Shown one piece after another: positions 1 through 8,002 of a stretch of DNA of 51,407 nt. A model generated the notes under the pieces. The model saw only the letters and a program-made list of their open reading frames with translations. It had not been told where the DNA came from and made no database searches. The position numbers and the translations under genes were made by a program. Position 1 is the stretch's first letter. Each line of letters opens with the position of its first letter. The stretch is from contig JBKEDB010000150.1 in NCBI GenBank assembly GCA_047975195.1, positions 1 to 51,407 of the forward strand. Direction: 5' to 3'. The stretch comes from Cumulibacter sp047975195. GTDB lineage: Bacteria; Actinomycetota; Actinomycetes; Mycobacteriales; Antricoccaceae.

Positions 1-1195
1 CGCTGATTTCTACTACGCCGTTTTGGACGTCGAGGTCTTGCTCACCGTCGGTGCAGGTGAGGTTTTGTTGTTCGTATCCTGCGGGTCCGCCGGACTCGGT
101 GAGTGTGTAGGTGCCTGGCTGGATTTCGACGTCGGTCACTGGGGTGTCGCCGGTGACGCCTTCGATCGGGGTTGGTCCGTCTGCGGACAGTGTCCAGTCG
201 GTGGGTGCTGCTTCGCCGGACGATACTTCTTTCGCCAACGAGAGTGATGCTCGCAGCGGTTCCACCTCGAAATTCTGGACGCCGACGGTGGGAAAGACCG
301 TGGCGAGTGATCCAAAGCCTGAGTCCGACATGCGATCCCAGTAATAGATAGTGAACCCGCTCACGGGACCCGAAACCGCAAAGTTGGCCTGGTTGGCGGC
401 GTCGCCGGAGTTCGTCAGCCCACCTCGACCGCCGAGCGGGGTCGTCGTCGAATGCACGTAACTGAGCCCGCCAATAGACGAGGAGCTCAGGTTGGCGCCG
501 AGCGTCATGTCTGGAGCTGTGCCCGTGCCTGGACTACCCACCGAATCGGTCCAAAACTCGATGCCGGCCGCGTCCTGGTAGAGATTTACGCTGTAAGGAA
601 TCGGACGGGCGTTCGGATATTGGACCCGCAATGAATCGATGTCATTGAGGGTGATGCCGCTTGGCAAATTCACCGGCTCACTGAATACGAAATCGTAGCG
701 GACGTAATTGGCCAGAACGCCAGTGTTGTTCGCACCGTTTGACTCGATGTTCAGAGTGAGGCCGGACGTCTCGTGACAGCCGTACGCAGGTGTGCCCAGG
801 TTGCCGAACAGGTCGGCGGTGGTGTGGCACTGAGCGGGCACCGGAGTCCCGGGATTCGCGAGGTTGGGTATAGCCGCGCCATCGAGCAGATTTAAGTTGC
901 CGAGCGTCGACCCGTCACGAGCCGCGGCCACAGCGGTACCTTCCTCGGAATAACTCACTGTGACGTTCACGCCGCCGCCGAGATCGCCAACGGCGCCGGT
1001 CACACCAGTTCCACCCTCGCTGTCCAGGGGATAGCCAGTACCGCCGTCCCAGGCGCCGTTGACGAAATCGACGGTGGCCGGCGCAGCTAGAGCCGCAGAC
1101 GTTGTACTGACTGCGAGTGCAGTTCCCAAAAGCGTTGCGCTCGCCAACCGGGCGATCATCCTTCGCCGGCGTCCGCGACCCTTCGACTGAGCCAT
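1..1195 (-). CDS. Secreted surface protein with prealbumin-like (SpaA/Cna-B type) domain, cut by left edge
   Basis: The frame reads openly from ATG at 1195 to the window edge (about 398 codons, C-terminus missing). The N-terminus is a Sec signal peptide: a basic stretch (KGRGRRRR), a hydrophobic core (ASATLLGTALAVSTTSAALA) and an Ala-x-Ala-type cleavage site around residue 38. A long Gly/Asn/Thr-rich beta-type region follows, with two Cys (CHTT...GCHE). Near the edge the pattern DWTLSADGP...GTYTLTESGGPAGYE...LTC is typical of actinobacterial prealbumin-fold repeats that stack on the outside of the cell. No sorting signal is visible because the end is missing. An exported wall or surface role is inferred; no enzyme motif is seen. 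The gene stands alone, with about 250 bp of gene-free DNA upstream. Confidence 0.75.
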   Translation of the reverse strand, partial: MAQSKGRGRRRRMIARLASATLLGTALAVSTTSAALAAPATVDFVNGAWDGGTGYPLDSEGGTGVTGAVGDLGGGVNVTVSYSEEGTAVAAARDGSTLGNLNLLDGAAIPNLANPGTPVPAQCHTTADLFGNLGTPAYGCHETSGLTLNIESNGANNTGVLANYVRYDFVFSEPVNLPSGITLNDIDSLRVQYPNARPIPYSVNLYQDAAGIEFWTDSVGSPGTGTAPDMTLGANLSSSSIGGLSYVHSTTTPLGGRGGLTNSGDAANQANFAVSGPVSGFTIYYWDRMSDSGFGSLATVFPTVGVQNFEVEPLRASLSLAKEVSSGEAAPTDWTLSADGPTPIEGVTGDTPVTDVEIQPGTYTLTESGGPAGYEQQNLTCTDGEQDLDVQNGVVEIS

Positions 1196-1450
1196 ACGGG
1201 CAACCTTCCAATCTGAATCATGCGATATCTGCGTGGGTGGGGACAGCGAAACACATTCCATTCGCTGTGACGCACCGCAAACTTTGCGCGGCGAGATAAC
1301 TCTCGACACCTCGTTGAGCGGTTCGCGAAGGAACTCACGCGGACCCTACGTCGGTAGGGTAGCGGGTCGATTGAGCGCAGGCGGTCCGTTTAGCCGACTG
1401 ATTTTCGCGACGGCTGCCACAAACGCGATCCCGAGCTTTAGGGTAGGGCG

Positions 1451-1620
1451 ATGACGCTGTGTATTGCGCAGGACTTTGAGGCCGACCGAATGCTGTCCGA
1501 GAATCCCTTCGCCCTGCTGACCGGAATGCTGCTGGACCAGGATGTGCCGATGGAGACGGCGTTCGCGGGGCGCTGACGATCCAGCAGCGGCTCGGCGCGA
1601 CAGATGCCGAGGCCATCGCC
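1451..1620 (+). pseudogene. Broken duplicate of the HhH-GPD gene at 3341
   Basis: ATG at 1451 opens MTLCIAQDFEADRMLSENPF, nearly identical to the start of the intact gene at 3341 (MTLCIAQDSEADRLLSENPF), with strong DNA identity over about 95 bases and a matching upstream layout (TAGGGT, six bases, ATG). The frame stops at 1576 (TGA) after LLDQDVPMETAFAGR. Shifting one base restores a family-like continuation (LTIQQRLGATDAEAIAS) to about 1620, after which similarity is lost before an IS3-type fragment. This is a frameshifted, 3'-truncated duplicate. A short peptide could still be made from the intact start, but no function is expected. Confidence 0.8.
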
Positions 1621-1673
1621 TCGTGCCCGGTCAGACCGGACCTCTTGCCGTCCCCGTTATCGGCCTGCTTGCT

Positions 1674-1766
1674 CTAGTTGGTCAGCGAGTCTTCGGAGAT
1701 GCCGAGGTCTTTCGCGATCTGCGCCAGAGGCACTTGGCCCTTGCAGGCCACCGTCACGGATATCAT
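1674..1766 (-). pseudogene. Remnant of an IS3-type transposase OrfA (helix-turn-helix part)
   Basis: On the minus strand a 30-codon frame reads MISVTVACKGQVPLAQIAKD followed by LGISEDSLTN and a stop. The stretch K-G-Q-x-P-L-x-Q-I-A-K-D-L-G-I-S resembles the recognition-helix region of IS3-family OrfA transposases of actinobacteria. No OrfB, terminal repeats or flanking duplication were found. It sits just after the broken HhH-GPD copy, so insertion and decay of an element may have destroyed that copy. The match is short, hence moderate confidence. Confidence 0.45.
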
Positions 1767-1861
1767 CCAGACTCGGGGCTGACCCACACTTCTTCCACTG
1801 AATGCGCGGCGTACGCGATACTCTTCGCCTCGCCTGCGCTCAGTGGCGTTGTGGAGGATCT

Positions 1862-3100
1862 ATGTATCGATGGTGGACGCAGTTTCGGGCGGCCACGAGG
1901 TTCGTCGGGTTCCGAGCAACGGTATTCTCGCTCTGCGCGATAGGCATCGCGGCTGTCGCATGGCTTGTCAGCCTGATCGCGCCGTCGGGGTTCGGGTGGG
2001 AGATCGGCCAGGACGCGGTGAGTACCATCCTGCAGATCCTGGCCTCGTCGATGCTAGCGGTGACCACGTTCTCGTTGACGACGATGGTGTCGGCGTACTC
2101 GGCCGCATCAACGTCGGGCACACCGAGGTCGACACAACTGCTGATCCTCGACCGCACATCACAGAATGCACTCTCGACCTTCATCGGAGCGTTCGCGTAC
2201 TCGATCGTCGGAATCATCGCTCTGGCGATGAAGATCCTCTCCGACGCGGGTGTCGTGGTGCTCTTTCTCGGAACGCTGCTCGTTGTCGTCACGATGCTGG
2301 TGACGCTACTACGTTGGATTTCGTTCCTCACGAAGTTCGGCCGAGTCTCTGACATCACCGACCGCGTCGAGAGAGCCGCTACCCAGTCGATGTCTGCGTA
2401 CGTGGAGGCGCCCACTCTAGGGGCTGCGCCCTGGTCTTCGCTTGATATCGACGCTCGTCCGATCGCCGCGACCGCTGATGGCTATGTCACCGACCTGCAC
2501 ATCGCCTATCTGCATGCGATCGCCGAAAAGAACGCGGTCGACGTCTGGGTTATGGCCAGACCCGGCGCGACGGTGTCTGGCGGCGAGGCTCTCGTCTACG
2601 TCACGGGGAAGCCGGATGCGGAGTTCGATGACGCCGTGCGCAAATGCTTCGGTATCGGCGCGCATCGCACCTTTGACAATGATCCGCGCCTCGGACCGAT
2701 CGCCCTATCTGAGGTGGCCAGCAAGGCGCTGAGCACGGGGATCAATGATCCAGGCACTGCGATCGACGTGATGCGTGCGACCGAGCGGGTGCTCCGTCTT
2801 GCGCAGTCGACGGCAGTGGAGAGTGACGTGCGCTTTCCGAGGATTCGAGTGCGCGAGATCTGCGCGCAAGACTTCGTCACGGACGGCCTGCGCCCTATTG
2901 CCCGCGACGGCGCGTCGACCGTCGAGGTATCGGTGCGGATGCAGCGCGAGATGGCGCGACTGCTCGAGAATGCACCCGACGCCGATTGGGCCGCGGCGCT
3001 GCGCAGCGAACGTGCCGACGCGCTCGCTCGAAGCGAGTCAGCGATGGCCTTCGCCGGCGATATCGTTGAGGTGCGGGAATCGCACGCCGACACGGCGTGA
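1862..3100 (+). CDS. DUF2254 family membrane protein
   Basis: This is a 412-residue predicted inner-membrane protein of the DUF2254 family; its biochemical role is unknown. Four hydrophobic segments occupy the first ~170 residues (FSLCAIGIAAVAWLVSLIA; ILQILASSMLAVTTFSLT; FIGAFAYSIVGIIALAM; VVVLFLGTLLVVVTMLVTLL). They include the family signature around STQLLILDRTSQNALSTFIG. A long cytoplasmic region follows with the second conserved block (ALSTGINDPGTAIDVM). ATG 1862 is preferred because GGAGG lies about five bases upstream; an earlier in-frame ATG at 1802 lacks a ribosome site and would add a non-family leader. No operon partner is apparent. Confidence 0.85.
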   Translation: MYRWWTQFRAATRFVGFRATVFSLCAIGIAAVAWLVSLIAPSGFGWEIGQDAVSTILQILASSMLAVTTFSLTTMVSAYSAASTSGTPRSTQLLILDRTSQNALSTFIGAFAYSIVGIIALAMKILSDAGVVVLFLGTLLVVVTMLVTLLRWISFLTKFGRVSDITDRVERAATQSMSAYVEAPTLGAAPWSSLDIDARPIAATADGYVTDLHIAYLHAIAEKNAVDVWVMARPGATVSGGEALVYVTGKPDAEFDDAVRKCFGIGAHRTFDNDPRLGPIALSEVASKALSTGINDPGTAIDVMRATERVLRLAQSTAVESDVRFPRIRVREICAQDFVTDGLRPIARDGASTVEVSVRMQREMARLLENAPDADWAAALRSERADALARSESAMAFAGDIVEVRESHADTA

Positions 3101-3328
3101 AAGCGCCGGCCGGACGAAGGTGACTCGACGAGCGCTCGCCGTGTCGTAGAGGCCACCCGCGTCGGCGACCTCGCACAGCAATGTCCGATTTCCGCTAGCG
3201 GTCCGGTATCGAGTACGACAGGGTGAAGGCACGAGCACATCGCAGCCGACGATCGGAGAGCGGCGCATCGCATTAGGGGTCAGCGGAAACCCGCCCTTCG
3301 GGGTGAGCCCGTCTCGATCGCGGGGGCT

Positions 3329-3334
3329 TAGGCT
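3329..3334 (+). promoter_or_regulatory. -10 box of a leaderless promoter (HhH-GPD gene)
   Basis: TAGGCT followed by exactly six bases and ATG 3341. With a TANNNT -10 box this close, transcription should begin at or next to the start codon. The intervening AGGGAG could also act as a weak ribosome site in a longer transcript. Confidence 0.5.
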
Positions 3335-3340
3335 AGGGAG

Positions 3341-3910
3341 ATGACGCTGTGTATCGCGCAGGACTCCGAGGCCGACCGACTGCTGTCCGAGAATCCCTTC
3401 GCCTTGCTGACCGGCATGCTTCTGGATCAGCAATATCCCATGGAACACGCCTTCCGTGGACCGCACAAGATCGCGACTCGAATCGGCAGCTTCGATCCGC
3501 AAACGGTCGCCGCGTATGACCCGGCCGAGTTCGAGGAATTGTGCGCGACACCGCCTGCTATCCATCGCTACGGTCGTTCGATGGCGCGGCGCGTCCAACA
3601 ACTCGCTCAGGTGATCTGCGCCGATTACGGCGGCGACGCCGCGTCAGTCTGGGAGGCGTCGTCCAGCGCCGCAGACCTGCTCAAGCGGCTGCAGGCCCTG
3701 CCGGGGTACGGCGAACAGAAGGCGCGGATCTTCGCCGCGCTGCTGGGTAAGCAACTCGATCACCGCCCATACGGCTGGCGTAAGGCTATTGGGTCGTACG
3801 CCGAGACCAACTCGCGCCGCTCGGTAGCCGACGTGACCGGTCCCGAGTCATTGCAACAAGTCCGAGAGTTCAAGAAGGCCGCGAAGGCTGCCGCTAAAGC
3901 GGCGAAGTAG
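3341..3910 (+). CDS. HhH-GPD family base-excision repair-like protein
   Basis: This 189-residue protein belongs to the actinobacterial family of uncharacterised HhH-GPD DNA-glycosylase relatives. The N-terminal half carries the family block FALLTGMLLDQQYPMEHAF. The helix-hairpin-helix is at about residues 112-130 (LLKRLQALPGYGEQKARIF), followed by LLGKQL. The C-terminus is Lys/Ala-rich (KKAAKAAAKAAK), as often in the family, and may contact DNA. A repair role is inferred from the fold; substrate and catalytic activity are not established. A broken duplicate lies 1.9 kb upstream, so this is the surviving copy. The cobalamin riboswitch begins just after the stop. Confidence 0.85.
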   Translation: MTLCIAQDSEADRLLSENPFALLTGMLLDQQYPMEHAFRGPHKIATRIGSFDPQTVAAYDPAEFEELCATPPAIHRYGRSMARRVQQLAQVICADYGGDAASVWEASSSAADLLKRLQALPGYGEQKARIFAALLGKQLDHRPYGWRKAIGSYAETNSRRSVADVTGPESLQQVREFKKAAKAAAKAAK

Positions 3911-3928
3911 GCCCTGCGGACGCTCTGT

Positions 3929-4076
3929 TAGGGTGTCGACTGCCAGTCGAGGGAATCCGGTGAGAGACCGGAGCTGACGCGCAGCGGTATGGGTGACGGG
4001 CCAGGTGTAAGGCCACTGGACGACAGTCTGGGAAGGTACCTGGTTCGAAGGATCCCGAGCCAGAAAACCTGCTGGT
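3929..4076 (+). promoter_or_regulatory. Cobalamin (B12) riboswitch
   Basis: The class-defining pieces occur in order: GGGAATCCGGTG at about 3951, GAGCTGACGCGCAGCGGTA at 3971-3989, GGCCACTGG at 4012-4019, CTGGGAAGGT around 4028 and CCGAGCCAGAAAACCTG near 4055 (the B12-box region). A TAGGGT -10 box at 3929-3934 may start the transcript. A short hairpin (TCGACT-GCC-AGTCGA) lies at 3936-3950. Beyond the aptamer, GGGTCC/GGACCC can pair near 4109-4129 and could form part of the expression platform. In this family adenosylcobalamin-type ligands repress downstream B12 genes. Here the downstream genes are a truncated permease and a frameshifted ATPase. Confidence 0.93.
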
Positions 4077-4150
4077 TCCCCATCGGCATCCGCCAATGGG
4101 CTCCATGCGGGTCCCGCGCTACCGGACCCCTGAGCACGAAAACGTTCGCT

Positions 4151-4630
4151 ATGCGCGCCCGTCAATCCCTGTTGTCATTGCTGGCTGCCACGCTGTCCGT
4201 GGCCTCGCTCGTCGCGATATGCGGGGCTGTCGTACTCGCAGGGCTCTGCGTGTGCTGGCTACTCGCCGGATCGATGGACGCGTTCACTTTTGGCGAGGAC
4301 TCAGCGGCATCGCTGGGTGTCTCGGTGCAGCGAACGCGCATCGTGCTGCTCGTGGTCACGGCGCTGATGACCGCCGTGATCGTGTCGTCGTCGGGGGCGA
4401 TCGGCTTCGTGGGATTGGTGCTGCCGCATGCGGCGCGCGCGTTAATCGGCTCGCGCCATCGTTTGCTCGTTCCGGTTTCGGCGCTGCTCGGCGCGATCTT
4501 CTTGGTGTGGGTCGACGTCGGCGCGCGGACCATCATCGCTCCGCAGGAACTACCGGTCGGCGTGGCGACCGCGATCGTCGGTGTACCCGCGTTCGTCATC
4601 GTGATGCTGCAACGCCGGGGGCGAGCGTGA
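4151..4630 (+). pseudogene. FecCD/BtuC-type permease with a large internal deletion
   Basis: The 159 residues read as one hydrophobic N-terminal helix (LLSLLAATLSVASLVAICGA) joined directly to the last third of a FecCD permease. The latter includes FGEDSAASLGVSVQRTR, the coupling region SSSGAIGFVGLVLPHAARAL and the end motif APQELPVGVATAIVGVPAF. Family members have about 330-350 residues and some ten membrane helices, so roughly half the protein is missing from the middle. ATG 4151 has no clear ribosome site; other starts are possible. Its stop overlaps the ATPase start (TGATG), an intact operon junction. It follows a B12 riboswitch, so cobalamin import was the ancestral job. It is called a pseudogene because this topology cannot form a normal channel. 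Confidence 0.75.
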
Positions 4631-5390
4631 TGATTCGAGGCAGCAATGTGTCATGGGGCGTGCGCGAGAAGGCGATCGTTGATGGCGTCACCCTCGCCGT
4701 ACGCCGGGGCAGCACCGTGGGGTTGCTCGGGCCGAATGGTTCGGGCAAATCCTCGCTCCTGCGGGTGATCGCGGGACTTAGGTCGGCCTCGTCGGGTGTT
4801 ATCACCCTCGGTGACGACGACCTTGGTGCGATGTCGAGGCGACAGATTGCGCGGCGCATGGCCGTTGTGGACCAGGAGGTGACGACCGACACGCAGCCGT
4901 CGGTGCGCGATGTCATCAGCCTCGGTCGGTTGCCGCACCGCGCGCCGTGGTCGCCGTCCTCGAGCGAGGATAGGGCCATCGTGGACGACGCGGCTGCGTC
5001 GACGCATACATCCGAGTTACTTGACCGCCCGTATTCGACATTGTCCGGCGGCGAGCGGCAACGCGTGCAAATCGCTCGCGCACTGGCGCAGCAACCTTGC
5101 GATCTGCTGCTCGACGAGCCGACAAATCACCTCGATATCCGTCATCAACTTGAACTGCTCGAGCTGGTGCGAGCGGCCCGAACAACGCGCTGGTTGCGCT
5201 GCATGACTTAAATCTGGCCGCCGCCTACTGCGATGAGGTGGTGGTGATGCGCGACGGTCGGGTACGTGCTGCTGGTCGGCCGGAGGATGTGTTGACGGTT
5301 GACCTCATCGCCGAGGTCTACGAGGTTGGCGCTGCTGTGTCGGTGGTGGACGGCGTTGCACACATCCGCTTTCTCGGGGTGCTTTCTTAA
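4630..5390 (+). pseudogene. BtuD/FecE-type ABC ATPase, frameshifted near the C-terminus
   Basis: The first frame gives a convincing importer ATPase: Walker A GPNGSGKSS, Q-loop region VVDQEV, signature LSGGERQRVQIARAL, Walker B LLLDEPTNHLD. It derails after ELLELVRAARTTRW and stops at 5211. The neighbouring frame then supplies the lost end, VALHDLNLAAAYCDEVVVMR (H-loop His included) through DGRVRAAGRPEDVL to a stop at 5390, so one frameshift lies near 5165-5195. With the deleted permease upstream and no substrate-binding gene, the system looks inactive. A sequencing error could explain the frameshift alone but not the permease deletion. Confidence 0.85.
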
Positions 5391-5469
5391 CGAGGCAATG
5401 CTCGTTCGGGTGAGGTGTGAGTCTGGTCGGCGTACGTCACATGCGCGGTGGGTACCGTGATGCGGCGAC

Positions 5470-5507
5470 TAGTTGTACCGTCGATCGGGTCATACAAGTT
5501 TCAACTA
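5470..5507 (+). promoter_or_regulatory. Candidate dyad operator upstream of the FMN reductase
   Basis: AGTTGTA (5471-5477) and TACAAGT (5493-5499) form an inverted pair with one mismatch. An outer pair, TAGTTG (5470) and CAACTA (5502-5507), overlaps it. AAAGGA follows as ribosome site before ATG 5524. The symmetry suggests a dimeric repressor site; no regulator gene is adjacent, and the call rests on symmetry only. Confidence 0.3.
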
Positions 5508-5523
5508 AAGGACTTTGCCTTTC

Positions 5524-6069
5524 ATGTCTGATACCCGTGTCGTCGCCCTCGTGGGAAGCCTGCGCGCTGAATCGGTCAATCGCCGCATCGCTGAGCACCT
5601 GAAGGCCAACGCGCCAGAGGGCGTGACCGTCGAGATCGCAAACAGCCTCGGCGACATCCCGTTCTACAACGAGGAGATCGACGTCGAGCCCGCCCCGGCG
5701 GCGGCGCAGGCGCTGCGTGAGCAGGTTGCGGCGGCGGATGCGGTTCTCGTGCTCACGCCGGAGTACAACGGCACCATGCCGGCCGTGCTGAACAACACCA
5801 TCGACTGGCTGTCGCGCCCGTATGGTTCGGGTTCGCTCTTCGGCAAGCCGTTCGCCGTCGTCGGTTCGGCGGCGAGCTCGTTCGGTGGCAAGTGGTCGCA
5901 CGATGACGCCCGCCGTTCGGCGGGGATCGCCGGCGCTGTTGTTCTGGACAACGTCGACGTATCGCACAGCCATTCCGAAATTGACCCCCTCGAGGACGTC
6001 GAGATCGCAGGCCGCTTCCTCGCTGCGCTCACCGCACTCGCGGAGCATCAGTCCGAAGCAGTCGCGTAA
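5524..6069 (+). CDS. NADPH-dependent FMN reductase family flavoprotein
   Basis: This 181-residue flavodoxin-fold reductase transfers electrons from NAD(P)H to FMN or quinone-like acceptors in the cytoplasm. The phosphate-binding start VALVGSLRAESVNRR (residues 6-20) and the family block LTPEYNGTMPAVLNNTIDWL (about 78-97) are both present, followed by GKPFAVVGSA. Length is normal. ATG 5524 has AAAGGA about 12 bases upstream. The gene is monocistronic. It could supply reduced FMN to the flavin monooxygenases encoded at 17.9-21 kb, which have no reductase of their own; this link is inference. Confidence 0.88.
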   Translation: MSDTRVVALVGSLRAESVNRRIAEHLKANAPEGVTVEIANSLGDIPFYNEEIDVEPAPAAAQALREQVAAADAVLVLTPEYNGTMPAVLNNTIDWLSRPYGSGSLFGKPFAVVGSAASSFGGKWSHDDARRSAGIAGAVVLDNVDVSHSHSEIDPLEDVEIAGRFLAALTALAEHQSEAVA

Positions 6070-6159
6070 CCGGCCGTCGCACGCCCGCGACCCTCTGGCG
6101 TAACCACTTCCGATACCGCGGGGCGATCAGCAGACTCGTGTGCTGGCCGCGCCGCCCAG

Positions 6160-7038
6160 TTATCGCATCGGGCGCCATAGCAGTAGGCCCGAATCGATGA
6201 TGGGCTGCACGTACGGCCGCAGTGACTCCAAAATGTCCTCGGCGTCGGCTACGCCGTCCCACACCGACGCGGCAGCGTCATCGGTCTGCGCCTCGATCAA
6301 CTCGTACAACTCGACGCCGGCATCGGTCAACAGATAGTCGTCGGCCCGCAGCAGCCCACGGGTGCGCAGTGCGTCGGCCGCCGCCTCCCAAGCATCGTCG
6401 TCCCAGGAGCGCGACTTCTTCACCGACGCGAGACCGCGGGCACGCTCCTGCGGCGCCGTTAATGGATCCGAACCGTGGAAGATGAGCACCTCGGTGGGTG
6501 CCAGGTTATGCGCGACCAGGATGTCGATGTGTGCGTCGCCGCGCCATTCGCGCATGGTTGCGGTGTACTGCCACAGCGCGACATGCGGCTGCAGGTCTCG
6601 TTGCAGTACGGCGTTCGCGCCGCCGAGCGGCCGACCGGCGGAGATCGCTCCCGCGTAGATCTCGCCGAGGCGGTTCGCCATGTCGGCGATTGTGTCGTCG
6701 TGGATCCGGTCGCCAAGAATGTCACGCAACTGTCGATCCACGATCGTCTCCCGTGCGGTCAGCAACTCGTCGATCGACAGCGCCTCGGTCGCTTGGGTCC
6801 AGCCCTTTTCAATGACCGCAGGATTCCAGTTATAGAAAGCGCTCGTGACCACTGCCGGGGCACAGTTACCCATCGGCGCGGCGCGGAAACCGACGTACGA
6901 CGCGTAGAAACGCATCGAATGCGCCTGCGCAACCTCCGTAGCGCGTTCGCCCCAGTACGTGATCAGGTGCATTGGTTCGAGTAGCAGGTAAGCGGCGCGT
7001 GAGATTGCCCGCGTGCGCTCGTCGTGGCGAAATGCCAT
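6160..7038 (-). CDS. SCO6745 family protein (winged-helix-like, function unknown)
   Basis: These 292 residues match the layout of the actinobacterial SCO6745 family: an all-helical N-terminal two thirds beginning RAAYLLLEPMHLITYW, with FRAAPMG and AFYNW blocks. A C-terminal winged-helix-like segment follows (DDDAWEAAADALRTRGLL...LTDAGVELYELIE). The tail (LRPYVQPIIDSGLL) is characteristic. GAGGA about eight bases before ATG 7038 serves as ribosome site. The C-terminal half resembles MarR-like folds, but there is no evidence of DNA binding in the family, so no regulatory role is claimed. It is transcribed alone on the minus strand. Confidence 0.8.
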   Translation of the reverse strand: MAFRHDERTRAISRAAYLLLEPMHLITYWGERATEVAQAHSMRFYASYVGFRAAPMGNCAPAVVTSAFYNWNPAVIEKGWTQATEALSIDELLTARETIVDRQLRDILGDRIHDDTIADMANRLGEIYAGAISAGRPLGGANAVLQRDLQPHVALWQYTATMREWRGDAHIDILVAHNLAPTEVLIFHGSDPLTAPQERARGLASVKKSRSWDDDAWEAAADALRTRGLLRADDYLLTDAGVELYELIEAQTDDAAASVWDGVADAEDILESLRPYVQPIIDSGLLLWRPMR

Positions 7039-7158
7039 CTGGATCCTCTATCTAGGCGGTATCGGGGCCAAGCCAACCATGAGGGCACCGCCGGTCGTCA
7101 AGAGTGTGGACTCGCGGCGGCGGGCGCTGCGGCGTAGGGCCGCGGGCATGCTCACCGA

Positions 7159-7995
7159 TTAATACAGGTAGTCCTCGCCGCTGGCCCGTACCGTGACGTC
7201 ACTCAGTGAGATCCCCCAAGGCTGATCGATCACGTGGACGACTGCGTCCGCCAGCTCCTCCGGCTTGATCAGCCAATAGCCAATCGAATCGACATCCGTC
7301 AGTTCCGCCGGTAGGGAGCCATCCATCAACTGACCGACATGCTCGGCATACTGCGCTCCGCGCTGACCCACCAACCCGAAGATTGCTTGATCGTTCACTA
7401 CCCAGCTCGCCAAGTTGGTGCCGGTGATACCGGTCGGTTTGATCGTGGTGACTTTGATCTTGCCCTTCGACTCGATCCGCAGCGAATCCGACAGCACAGT
7501 CACGGCCGCCTTTGTCGCGCTGTACACACCCGACCCGGCGATGCCCGCATTGCCGTATATCGATGAGATGTTCACCACCTGACCGCGGCCCTGTTCGATC
7601 ATCTGGTCATACACCGCGGCGATCCCGTTTACGACACCCTTGAAGTTGATATCGATGCAGGCGTGCCAGCGTTCCAGTGCCTGCTCGTGATCAGCGAAGT
7701 ACGCCAGTGGCATCACGCCAGCGTTATTGACCAATACGTCGATCGCGCCGTACGCCTCGATGGCTTGCCGCGCGGCATCACGCATCGCCGCTGCGTTAGT
7801 AACGTCGGCGACGATATCGAGCGCCTGTTGGCCGCGCGAGCGGATACCTGTGAAGACCTCGGCGAGGCCGTCAGCGTTGACATCGGTGCCCACGACGCGT
7901 GCGCCGCCGCTGGCGCACTTCTCGGCGATCAACCGGCCGAATCCGCTGCCTGCGCCGGTGATCATGATGACCTTGCCCTGCAAATGTGTGCTCAC
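7159..7995 (-). CDS. SDR family NAD(P)-dependent oxidoreductase
   Basis: This is a classical short-chain dehydrogenase of 278 residues. The nucleotide-binding motif TGAGSGFG is at 13-20, NNAG at 90-93, the catalytic Ser at 144/145, and YSATK with Tyr158 and Lys162. Asp at the end of beta-2 (VVGTDVN) favours NAD(H). The substrate cannot be told from sequence. The start is GTG 7995 with AGGAG in front, seven bases after the stop of the mycothiol-enzyme gene, so the two are co-transcribed. The FAD dehydrogenase further upstream on the same strand may be part of the unit, suggesting an oxidative catabolic step. Confidence 0.88.
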   Translation of the reverse strand: MSTHLQGKVIMITGAGSGFGRLIAEKCASGGARVVGTDVNADGLAEVFTGIRSRGQQALDIVADVTNAAAMRDAARQAIEAYGAIDVLVNNAGVMPLAYFADHEQALERWHACIDINFKGVVNGIAAVYDQMIEQGRGQVVNISSIYGNAGIAGSGVYSATKAAVTVLSDSLRIESKGKIKVTTIKPTGITGTNLASWVVNDQAIFGLVGQRGAQYAEHVGQLMDGSLPAELTDVDSIGYWLIKPEELADAVVHVIDQPWGISLSDVTVRASGEDYLY

Positions 7996-8002
7996 GCCGC
8001 TC

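Noticed and set aside
2596..3273. Open minus-strand frame of 225 codons opposite the DUF2254 gene
   Set aside because: Ser/Arg-rich composition typical of an antisense shadow in high-GC DNA, no family pattern, and the plus strand holds a clear membrane protein.
5165..5195. Treating the ATPase frameshift purely as a sequencing error
   Set aside because: It cannot be excluded from sequence alone, but the adjacent permease also lacks half its length, so decay is the better single explanation.
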